The position numbers were made by a program, and so were the translations under genes. A stretch of DNA of 5,508 nucleotides from JALHSV01 sp964553535 (GTDB lineage: Bacteria > Nitrospirota > Thermodesulfovibrionia > Thermodesulfovibrionales > SM23-35), in the NCBI GenBank assembly GCA_964553535.1, contig CAZKLK010000121.1, forward strand, positions 1 through 5,508, written 5' to 3'. The notes under the pieces are model-generated. The model was not told the origin of the DNA, searched no databases, and saw only the letters and a list, made by a program, of their open reading frames with translations. The stretch's first letter is position 1. Every line of letters begins with the position of its first letter. Shown piece after piece: positions 1 through 5,461 of this stretch.

Positions 1-75
1 AATGAACAATTCCTATCCACAAGGTTCCCAGAAGAGGCAGATTTTTATGTGATGCAACGGGGGTTTATCGCCTAA
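1..75 (+). CDS. Possible 3' end of an upstream gene (partial)
   Basis: Frame 1 is open from the window edge to a TAA at 73-75 and would encode the last 24 residues of a protein ending in ...YVMQRGFIA. The other two forward frames close sooner, at 3-5 and 50-52. The composition looks protein-like and the frame ends just before the promoter candidate at 81-110, which is where an upstream gene would be expected to stop. However, 24 open codons are common by chance, no family is recognisable and no start is visible, so this is only a possibility. No terminator hairpin with a T-run follows it. Confidence 0.25.
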   Translation, partial: NEQFLSTRFPEEADFYVMQRGFIA

Positions 76-80
76 TTTTA

Positions 81-110
81 TTGCATACGCCCCGGTTGGC
101 ATATTATAAT
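81..110 (+). promoter_or_regulatory. Sigma70-like promoter candidate for the OmpA lipoprotein gene
   Basis: A perfect -10 hexamer TATAAT lies at 105-110 and a partial -35, TTGCAT, at 81-86, with an 18-nt spacer. Transcription would start near 117, giving a 5' UTR of about 148 nt before the lipoprotein start at 265. The -10 match is strong but sits in an AT-rich stretch, and the -35 matches only in its TTG half, so this is a plausible assignment rather than a proven one. Confidence 0.45.
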
Positions 111-124
111 TATTGTGTGCCGGA

Positions 125-151
125 GGAGTTGACAAGTCAATTATCAACTCC
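125..151. repeat. Inverted repeat in the lipoprotein leader
   Basis: Arms GGAGTTGACAA (125-135) and TTATCAACTCC (141-151) flank a 5-nt loop and match at 10 of 11 positions; the outer 8 bp are perfect. Read as minus-strand RNA, the one mismatch becomes a G-U pair. Located just downstream of the inferred start site near 117, it could be an operator for a dimeric regulator or an RNA hairpin at the 5' end of the transcript. No T-run follows on either strand, so it is not a typical intrinsic terminator. Confidence 0.5.
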
Positions 152-188
152 ATGCAGAATAGTGCAGATGTGCGATTATGGGGCGAAG

Positions 189-239
189 GGAGGTGAGAAG
201 CGTTCCTTGATGCACGGGCATGTTAACCGCGGCGGATAA
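189..239 (+). promoter_or_regulatory. Mini-ORF with strong Shine-Dalgarno in the lipoprotein leader
   Basis: GGAGGTGA at 189-196 is an 8-base match to the consensus anti-Shine-Dalgarno. It does not serve the lipoprotein start, 69 nt away. Downstream lies a 9-codon frame, ATG at 210-212 to TAA at 237-239 (MHGHVNRGG), with an in-frame TTG at 207 that gives better spacing (10 nt rather than 13). The segment could be a translated leader peptide that tunes expression of the lipoprotein, whose own ribosome binding site starts 12 nt after the mini-ORF stop. Short frames arise by chance, so the strong ribosome binding site is the main support. Confidence 0.3.
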
Positions 240-250
240 TCAAACAAGAG

Positions 251-257
251 AAGGAGG
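251..257 (+). promoter_or_regulatory. Ribosome binding site that sets the lipoprotein start at 265
   Basis: AAGGAGG is placed 7 nt before the ATG at 265. It decides between that ATG and the in-frame ATG at 220, which would add 15 residues ahead of the lipoprotein signal peptide and lies 23 nt from the nearest strong Shine-Dalgarno sequence. Confidence 0.85.
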
Positions 258-264
258 GTATCGC

Positions 265-993
265 ATGAGATTTTACAAAAAATACGTCTTATTGGCAGTT
301 GTGGTAGTTGTCACCCTGACATTTCTCGCCGGATGCGGCGGCAGGGTATTCGCGCCGAGGGAAGGAAGCACTATCTGGTATTATCATCCTGAGTTGCCTG
401 AGGCCGCTAAGGCTGTGGAAGACGCTCAAAAAGCGGGCAAAGACAAAGAATGCCCTGCTGAATTCAAGGCTGCAAAAAACCGTATGGAGGAAGCATACCG
501 GGCATACTGGGCATGCAGGACTCAAGAGGGGATAGCGATGGCTAAAGAGGCCACGGCTATGGCAAAAGCGCTCTGCCCCGCTCCGCCTCCGAAACCCGCG
601 CCCGCGCCAGAACCTACTCCGCCTCCGAAACCCGCGCCAGCGCCGAAGGTCCTGGACAAAATGACCCTTAGGGTCAACTTCGACTTCGATAAATCCAGCA
701 TCCGGCCCGCCGATGAAGCTGAGATGAAGAAGGCAATCGACTTTGTGAGGAAATATCCGGATGCCAGGGTTAAAATCGAAGGACATACCGACAGTATCGG
801 CGCCGAGAAATACAATCAGAAACTCTCGGAAAGAAGGGCGGAAGCCGTCCAGAACTACCTGATTCAGAAAAATGCCGTGAAGAAGGCTAATATATCTACT
901 GCCGGTTTCGGAGAAACCAAACCTGTGGCAGACAACAAAACAGCCCAGGGAAGAGCTGAAAACAGAAGGGCTGAAATCCAGATTCTCGAATAA
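265..993 (+). CDS. OmpA/Pal-family peptidoglycan-binding lipoprotein
   Basis: This 242-residue lipoprotein is predicted to sit in the outer membrane and bind peptidoglycan non-covalently. Residues 1-23 form a lipoprotein signal peptide (basic RFYKK, then a Val-rich core) ending in lipobox LAGC, with lipidated Cys24. Gly25 at +2 gives no inner-membrane retention signal. Residues about 43-104 are Ala/Glu/Lys-rich and probably helical, similar in style to DUF4398-type segments, with cysteines 63, 84 and 104. A Pro-Ala-Lys linker follows (about 105-128), built from a duplicated 12-residue unit. The OmpA C-terminal domain spans about 133-242: NFDFDKSSI at 138-146, GHTD at 173-176, and N184 with LSERRA at 187-192. 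Asp176 and Arg191 occupy the positions that bind diaminopimelate in OmpA. The start at 265 is preferred because of its AAGGAGG site and signal peptide. The gene is monocistronic, ending before the terminator at 1004. Pal itself is shorter and usually sits with tol genes, which are absent here, so I give no symbol. Confidence 0.93.
   Translation: MRFYKKYVLLAVVVVVTLTFLAGCGGRVFAPREGSTIWYYHPELPEAAKAVEDAQKAGKDKECPAEFKAAKNRMEEAYRAYWACRTQEGIAMAKEATAMAKALCPAPPPKPAPAPEPTPPPKPAPAPKVLDKMTLRVNFDFDKSSIRPADEAEMKKAIDFVRKYPDARVKIEGHTDSIGAEKYNQKLSERRAEAVQNYLIQKNAVKKANISTAGFGETKPVADNKTAQGRAENRRAEIQILE
581..638 (+). repeat. 36-nt tandem duplication encoding the Pro-rich linker
   Basis: Positions 581-602 recur exactly at 617-638 (22 identical bases, 36-nt period), encoding two copies of a PPPKPAPAP-type unit inside the lipoprotein linker. 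The period is a multiple of three, so gain or loss of a copy would keep the frame and only change the reach between the helical segment and the OmpA domain. Confidence 0.85.
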
Positions 994-1003
994 AGGACGC
1001 ACA

Positions 1004-1040
1004 TCCGGGCAGGGCAATAAATTTGCCCTGCCCGGGTTTT
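1004..1040 (+). terminator. Intrinsic terminator after the lipoprotein gene
   Basis: A perfect 13-bp GC-rich stem pairs CCGGGCAGGGCAA (1005-1017) with its complement at 1023-1035 across a 5-nt loop, extendable by a T-G pair at 1004/1036, followed by TTTT at 1037-1040. It begins 11 nt after the lipoprotein stop. The T-run is short and interrupted by CCC, but the stem is strong. It separates the lipoprotein unit from the operon starting at 1102. Confidence 0.88.
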
Positions 1041-1060
1041 CCCGCAATTTATCCTGTCTT

Positions 1061-1090
1061 TTGCTCTTTGCTTTTCATTTGTCTTACAAT
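1061..1090 (+). promoter_or_regulatory. Promoter candidate for the Mur ligase-helicase-membrane protein operon
   Basis: TTGCTC at 1061-1066 and TACAAT at 1085-1090 form a sigma70-like pair with an 18-nt spacer. The -10 is a good match (5 of 6), while the -35 matches only its TTG half. It lies between the terminator at 1004-1040 and the ATG at 1102, in the only place a promoter for the operon could be if the terminator is efficient. The expected start site, about 1096-1098, leaves only a few bases before the ATG. Confidence 0.45.
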
Positions 1091-1101
1091 ATAAGTTTAC
1101 T

Positions 1102-2445
1102 ATGGCAAAACTTTTTTTCTCCGGCATCGGCGGTAGCGGCGTCTCGGCGATTGCCGGTTTCATGGTTGACGGAGGGCATGCCGTTGCCGGTTCCGACCGC
1201 GCGTTCGACAAGTTCCCCGGCCACCCATCTTCGCGGATATTAAAAGCTAAAGGCATCAGCATAACACCCCATGACGGTTCAGGCATTGACGCGTCTTTTG
1301 ATTGCGCCGTGTTCAGCACCGCAGTAGAGAAGGACCATCCGGAATTGATAAAGGCCGCCGGGCTGGGCGTCAAGGTAAAGACCCGTCCGCAGTTTCTCTG
1401 CGATGTGGCGTCCGCCTACAGAACTGTCGCCGTTACGGGCACAAGCGGGAAATCGACGACATCCGGGATGCTCGCGTATATTATGCAAAGACTCGGAATG
1501 AACCCCAATTTCATCGGAGGCGGACAGGTAAAGCAGTTCAGGAATCGCCGGAGCCTCGGGAACGCCCTCGTCGGCAAGTCGGATATCTTCGTCTTTGAGG
1601 CATGTGAATCGGATGGAACCATTGTTTCTTACTCCCCCCATTACTCGGTTATCACTAACCTGAGCTTCGATCACAATCCTATCGGGAAAACAGCGGAGAT
1701 GTTTGAAGCCCTTGGCAGGAATACAAAACAAGAAATTATCATCAATGGCGACGACGGGAACCTTCCACGGCGCCGTTTTGATAATCCGGTGCGGTTTTCC
1801 ATAGAGCGTGATTCACAATACCACGCAAAAAAAATCACTTATTCCCCGTTCACCACCTCTTTTTGCGTGGATTCCGTGCCTTTTCATTTGTCGCTGCCGG
1901 GGAAACATAATCTTTATAATGCTCTCGCGTGCATAACCGTCCTTGCCGAAATGGGAGTATTACTTAAAGATATTGCGGCAGTCATGCCTGATTTTACCGG
2001 GATAGACAGGCGTTTTGACGTCCATCTGCACAATGAACGGTATCTCGTCATAGACGATTACGCCCATAACCCGCACAAGATTGTGTCCCTGATGGAGACA
2101 GCAGGGAAAATCAGGAAGAAAATCTGCTACATATTCCAGCCTCACGGGTTCGGACCTGCCCGGCTGATGAAGAAGGAATATATTGAAGCGTTTGCCGGCA
2201 GTCTCCGTCCCGGCGACCATCTGCTGATGCTCCCTATATATTATGCAGGCGGAACCCCGGCAAAGGATATATCAAGCGAGGACCTATGCAGGGAAATCAG
2301 ATTATCCGGAAGAAATGCGGAGACGCTCCCTGACAGGCCGCTGCTGTTCAGTCGCCTGAATGAATGGGACGCCTATGTTGTATTTGGAGCGAGGGATCAA
2401 TCTTTATCAGACTACGCGCGTGAAATAGCCGAAAGGATAATGTGA
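1102..2445 (+). CDS. MurC/Mpl-like Mur ligase (UDP-N-acetylmuramate:amino acid/peptide ligase)
   Basis: A 447-residue ATP-dependent Mur ligase, close in length to MurC (about 490) and Mpl (about 457), expected in the cytoplasm. Family members form an amide bond on UDP-MurNAc, adding L-Ala (MurC) or recycled tripeptide (Mpl). Visible features are an N-terminal nucleotide-sugar fold starting with GIGGSGVSAIAG (residues 8-19), P-loop TGTSGKSTT (112-120), EACESDG (166-172), NLSFDHN (186-192), GKHNLYN (267-273), DDYAHNP (318-324) and FQPHGFGPARL (345-355). The ESDG, DDY.H.P and FQPH motifs are nearer to MurC, while the TRPQFLCD stretch recalls Mpl. Departures from both are Ser115 where GTHGKTT has His, and Cys168 where MurC has Asp. 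The ATG at 1102 puts the GIGG motif at the expected distance, although no Shine-Dalgarno sequence precedes it. The stop overlaps the helicase start (ATGTGA). Family membership is certain, but the substrate is not, so no symbol is given. It may be a MurC paralogue, since no dcw genes are adjacent. Confidence 0.9.
   Translation: MAKLFFSGIGGSGVSAIAGFMVDGGHAVAGSDRAFDKFPGHPSSRILKAKGISITPHDGSGIDASFDCAVFSTAVEKDHPELIKAAGLGVKVKTRPQFLCDVASAYRTVAVTGTSGKSTTSGMLAYIMQRLGMNPNFIGGGQVKQFRNRRSLGNALVGKSDIFVFEACESDGTIVSYSPHYSVITNLSFDHNPIGKTAEMFEALGRNTKQEIIINGDDGNLPRRRFDNPVRFSIERDSQYHAKKITYSPFTTSFCVDSVPFHLSLPGKHNLYNALACITVLAEMGVLLKDIAAVMPDFTGIDRRFDVHLHNERYLVIDDYAHNPHKIVSLMETAGKIRKKICYIFQPHGFGPARLMKKEYIEAFAGSLRPGDHLLMLPIYYAGGTPAKDISSEDLCREIRLSGRNAETLPDRPLLFSRLNEWDAYVVFGARDQSLSDYAREIAERIM
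2432..2437 (+). promoter_or_regulatory. Ribosome binding site of the helicase, inside the Mur ligase end
   Basis: AAAGGA is placed 4 nt before the GTG at 2442, close but workable. It lies within the last codons of the Mur ligase, so ribosomes finishing that gene would be positioned to restart. This supports the GTG start over any later Met; the next in-frame ATG falls at residue 30, after the Q motif, and is therefore too late. Confidence 0.6.
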
Positions 2446-4421
2446 AAAAGTATCTTCTAAACAGAACATCCGGCAGCCTGACAACCGACTACGCGAAAGA
2501 CCTGAACCCTGAACAGCTCGCCGTCGTCATGCATCAGCGCGGACCCATGCTTGTGCTGGCGGGAGCCGGCACTGGAAAGACGAGGACGGTAATCTACCGG
2601 GTTGCGCGGCTCATCGAAACAGGGACAAGACCGGAAGACCTTTTGCTGCTTACCTTTACGAACAAAGCTGCCGGGGAAATGATGAGGAGGGCAGAGGGGC
2701 TGATTGGACGAAACATCCATGGCCTCTGGGGCGGCACATTCCATCATATCGGCAATATGGTTTTGCGGAGACACTGCCGCCATATCGGATACAGGAACGG
2801 ATTTTCAATCCTCGACCGGGAAGACTCTGAAGACCTGTTCGATATCTGCCTTGGGGAGCTCGGAAACAGACAGGCAATCGTTCCAAAAGGCGGCGTCCTC
2901 TGTGATATTTGCAGCCTCGCAAAAAACAGCGGGGCCGGCATCCATGAAATAATTCCCGCCCGGTTTCCACATTTCATCCGTGTCATTGAGGAAATCCAGC
3001 ACATTTTGAAGCTGTATGAAGAAAAGAAAAAGACCCTGAATCTCATGGACTTTGATGATCTCCTGACAAACTGGAAGAAATTGCTCCTTGAGCGCCTGGA
3101 TGTCCGGGAGCATTATGCAGCAAAATTCATGCATGTGCTCGTCGACGAATATCAGGATACGAACCGCCTGCAGGCGGAAATTGTTGACATCCTGTCATCC
3201 GCGCATAGAAACCTTATGGTGGTCGGCGACGATGCCCAGTCGATTTACTCCTTCAGGGGAGCGGACTTCGAAAATATCCTGAAATTCCCGGAGCGTTATC
3301 CCGATGTCTCCATGTTCAGCCTGACCACCAATTACCGGTCCACTCCTGAAATCCTCCGCCTCGCGAACCGAAGTATTGTTCACAATGTCAGACAGTTCCA
3401 CAAAGATCTCCGTTCCGTCAGGAGCCGGGGTGAAATACCCTGCTTTGTGCCGCTGAAAGACCCTTTCCAGCAGGCGGATTTCATTGCGCAGAAAATCCTG
3501 GATATGAACGCCGGCGGCATTGCGCTGAACGGGATATCGGTCCTTTACAGGTCTCATTATCAGTCCATGGAACTTCAGATGGAACTCCAGAGAAGGGATA
3601 TCCCTTTCGAAATCAGGTCCGGACTGAAATTTTTTGAACAGGCTCACATCAAGGACATTCTGTCGTTCCTGAGGGTCATAATAAATCCTTTCGATGAACT
3701 GGCATGGAAGAGAATACTGAAGCGCGTCCCCGGAATCGGCAACATAACCGCCGGAAAAATCTGGGATGCAATTAATCGTTCGGAAAATCCTTTTTCCGCC
3801 ATAGTGGAAACGGCGCGACTTATCCCGCGGAAAGCCCTTGATGGTTTCGGTCTCTTTCTCGAATTGATGACTGCGCTGAGGCCCGAAGGGCATGGAGGCG
3901 GACACTTGCCTCCCTCCGAAGCTATAGGATACATAATGAAACACGGATATGAAGACTATCTCCTCAGTCACTTCACCAATGCGGAGGACAGGATACAGGA
4001 CATCGGACAGATGCTGAGATTTTCCCTGCGGTATTCATCGCTTGAAACCTTTGTCAGCGAGCTGAGCCTGCAGAGCGCAAACAGCGGGGAGGTTGACGAA
4101 GGAGGCGACAGGGAATGTGTTATACTCTCAACTGTGCACCAGGCAAAGGGGCTTGAATGGGACTCCGTATTCGTGATCGGCTTGAACGACGGCAGCTTTC
4201 CCTCGGCCAAATCGCTGAAGACAGGGGACGAGGAAGAGGAACGGAGGCTCTTTTATGTTGCCGCTACGCGGGCGAAGGATGATTTGTACCTGTGCTGCAC
4301 GATTTCATCCGGGGGAAGGCATCCCGTTAACTTTTTGAGGCCGTCGCGGTTCATCAGGGAATTGCCGGGCGACGTATATGAGGAGATATTGATAGAAGAG
4401 CGTTTTCATGACATACGGTGA
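2442..4421 (+). CDS. UvrD/PcrA/Rep-type superfamily 1A DNA helicase
   Basis: A 659-residue ATP-dependent 3'-5' DNA helicase/translocase, cytoplasmic, of the group acting in repair, replication restart or clearing of proteins from DNA. The full motif set is present: Q motif LNPEQ (21-25), Walker A AGAGTGKT (40-47), Ia TFTNKAAGEM (71-80), Walker B/II VDEYQDTN (234-241), III GDDAQSIYSFRG (262-273), IV NYRST (297-301), V TVHQAKGLEW (564-573) and VI RRLFYVAATRA (601-611). Lys46, Asp235, Glu236, Gln266, Arg299 and Arg610 are retained, so it should be active. Length is near Rep (673) and below UvrD or PcrA (about 720). After motif VI only about 48 residues remain, ending in PSRFIREL plus a short tail, so the C-terminal extension of PcrA/UvrD is missing. 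There are no nuclease motifs, so it is not AddA or RecB. The GTG start overlaps the Mur ligase stop by 4 nt, and the 3' end overlaps the membrane protein gene by 14 nt. Whether it is the main UvrD or an extra paralogue cannot be told here. Confidence 0.95.
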   Translation: MKKYLLNRTSGSLTTDYAKDLNPEQLAVVMHQRGPMLVLAGAGTGKTRTVIYRVARLIETGTRPEDLLLLTFTNKAAGEMMRRAEGLIGRNIHGLWGGTFHHIGNMVLRRHCRHIGYRNGFSILDREDSEDLFDICLGELGNRQAIVPKGGVLCDICSLAKNSGAGIHEIIPARFPHFIRVIEEIQHILKLYEEKKKTLNLMDFDDLLTNWKKLLLERLDVREHYAAKFMHVLVDEYQDTNRLQAEIVDILSSAHRNLMVVGDDAQSIYSFRGADFENILKFPERYPDVSMFSLTTNYRSTPEILRLANRSIVHNVRQFHKDLRSVRSRGEIPCFVPLKDPFQQADFIAQKILDMNAGGIALNGISVLYRSHYQSMELQMELQRRDIPFEIRSGLKFFEQAHIKDILSFLRVIINPFDELAWKRILKRVPGIGNITAGKIWDAINRSENPFSAIVETARLIPRKALDGFGLFLELMTALRPEGHGGGHLPPSEAIGYIMKHGYEDYLLSHFTNAEDRIQDIGQMLRFSLRYSSLETFVSELSLQSANSGEVDEGGDRECVILSTVHQAKGLEWDSVFVIGLNDGSFPSAKSLKTGDEEEERRLFYVAATRAKDDLYLCCTISSGGRHPVNFLRPSRFIRELPGDVYEEILIEERFHDIR

Positions 4422-5418
4422 AGCGGTAAAAGGGGGGTTCAGGGTAGTCAATAGAAACTGGCAGCTGGTGCCGATCCAGCTTGGGGTTGTGTTTATCGGC
4501 AGCATGGGGTTTTTTCTTATCGTAGGGGTTCCGATCGCCATAGCCTTCATAATTTTTGGAATCGACCTCACCGCAATGGCGGATCTCAGCGACATCGCAA
4601 AAATACTGAGAGACCCTTCCGACATTTTATCGAAATACTCCAGCCTATTTTTCGTCGTGCTGGCGTTTTTGCTGCTCTATCTTATTCTGATTGTTCTCCT
4701 TGGCATTTATGTTTTCAGCGGGTCGGTCGGCATCATAGGGAAATCTCTCAGAGAAGGTTCCGCTCATTTCCGCATGCGCTCTTTCTTCGAGGAAGCCAAA
4801 CGGCTTTTCCTCCGTCTTCTCGCTTTTACGTCGGTGATCGGTGTCGTATTTATCGCAGCCGCGTTTGTCCTCGGCATTCTGGGCGGCGGCATCGCAACGC
4901 TGGTATCTTATGCAAAGACACAGGATTCAACCCTTGCCCTCTTTTTCGGGACTTTCTTTTCCCTGATGATGATTATCATAGCGGCAATCCTCATTATCGG
5001 CATTCTCTCGATAACACTTTACGGAATCGCCGCCCTTTCATTCAAAGAAACCGGCCCTGTCAAATCAATTCAGGAAGCCTGGCAGTTTCTGATGAGACAC
5101 CCTAACGCCTTCTGGCTCTACGCAATGCTTTTCGCGGGATATCTGCTTGCAAGTTTTCTTCTGTTGATCTTCAGCTATCCCTTCACGCTGATCCCCATCA
5201 TCGGAACGATACTCGCTTTCCCGTACCAGCTTATCTACTATGCCTGCGAAACATACCTTGGCCTTATTATCATTGCCGCAATGCTCAACTTCTACTATTC
5301 CACGGAAATCCGCAAGGAAGAACCGGAGCCGGCCGTCAATCCGCCGGGCGAGACGCCCGGGGCTAAAACAGATGCGGAAGAAGGCGCGGAAGGAACGAAA
5401 ACGACAGAGAATTCATAA
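4408..5418 (+). CDS. Polytopic membrane protein of unknown function
   Basis: A 336-residue integral membrane protein that I do not recognise by motif. An amphipathic N-terminus (YGEAVKGGFRVVNRNWQL) leads into about six hydrophobic spans near residues 24-53, 79-111, 135-160, 178-212, 235-259 and 261-297; the longest may be split or kinked by Gly and Pro. A basic loop with KSLREG and RMRSFFEEAKR lies between spans two and three, and another (FKETGPVKSIQEAWQFLMRHP) between four and five. This pattern of repeated loop-plus-helix-pair units resembles membrane-only families of the DUF4013 or GPDPase-membrane-domain kind, but that is only a likeness. The C-terminus (about 301-336) is hydrophilic, Glu/Pro/Gly/Thr-rich and probably disordered. 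The ATG at 4408 has GAAGAG 7 nt upstream (4395-4400) and overlaps the helicase end by 14 nt, so it is probably cotranscribed and translationally coupled. It could be a transporter-like or envelope-assembly protein; no catalytic residues are evident. Confidence 0.88.
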   Translation: MTYGEAVKGGFRVVNRNWQLVPIQLGVVFIGSMGFFLIVGVPIAIAFIIFGIDLTAMADLSDIAKILRDPSDILSKYSSLFFVVLAFLLLYLILIVLLGIYVFSGSVGIIGKSLREGSAHFRMRSFFEEAKRLFLRLLAFTSVIGVVFIAAAFVLGILGGGIATLVSYAKTQDSTLALFFGTFFSLMMIIIAAILIIGILSITLYGIAALSFKETGPVKSIQEAWQFLMRHPNAFWLYAMLFAGYLLASFLLLIFSYPFTLIPIIGTILAFPYQLIYYACETYLGLIIIAAMLNFYYSTEIRKEEPEPAVNPPGETPGAKTDAEEGAEGTKTTENS

Positions 5419-5419
5419 G

Positions 5420-5461
5420 GAAGTTGTCCGTTATTTCCCCGCTTAACCGGTCCGCAACTTC
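5420..5461. terminator. Imperfect palindrome after the operon, possible weak terminator
   Basis: GAAGTTG (5420-5426) pairs with CAACTTC (5455-5461). An inner stem, CCGTTA (5428-5433) with TAAC-C-GG (5444-5450), forms with one bulged C around a 10-nt loop. It begins one base after the stop codon of the membrane protein. No T-run follows directly (TTTTT appears only at 5492-5496), so it may be a Rho-assisted terminator, an RNA-stabilising 3' hairpin or a shared structure between converging genes. Confidence 0.4.

Noticed and set aside
129..160. TTGACA at 129-134 as a -35 element
   Set aside because: No acceptable -10 lies 16-18 nt downstream; CAGAAT at 155-160 is 20 nt away. The hexamer is part of the inverted repeat.
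220..264. 15-residue N-terminal extension of the lipoprotein from the ATG at 220
   Set aside because: It would place a polar stretch ahead of the signal peptide, and the AAGGAGG at 251-257 is correctly spaced for the ATG at 265.
111..264. c-di-GMP (GEMM) or other known riboswitch in the lipoprotein leader
   Set aside because: The conserved GEMM core sequences are absent, and I could not match any other riboswitch class by eye.
581..638. CRISPR-like or mobile repeat
   Set aside because: There are only two copies, in frame, encoding a Pro-rich linker; there are no spacers of typical length.
289..1047. 252-codon open frame on the minus strand across the lipoprotein gene
   Set aside because: It is antisense to a gene with clear OmpA and signal peptide motifs, runs through the terminator stem, and its translation shows no recognisable domain and is Arg/Ser/Phe-rich in the manner of shadow frames.
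1061..1243. 60-codon forward frame overlapping the Mur ligase start
   Set aside because: It is in another frame, has no family similarity, and is explained by the promoter region plus the start of the Mur ligase.
3195..3971. 258-codon open frame on the minus strand within the helicase
   Set aside because: It lies wholly opposite the helicase, whose motifs fix the coding strand. No ribosome site or family similarity supports it.
5240..5446. 68-codon forward frame overlapping the end of the membrane protein
   Set aside because: The Arg/Lys-rich translation is a frame shadow of the membrane protein tail, with no ribosome site.
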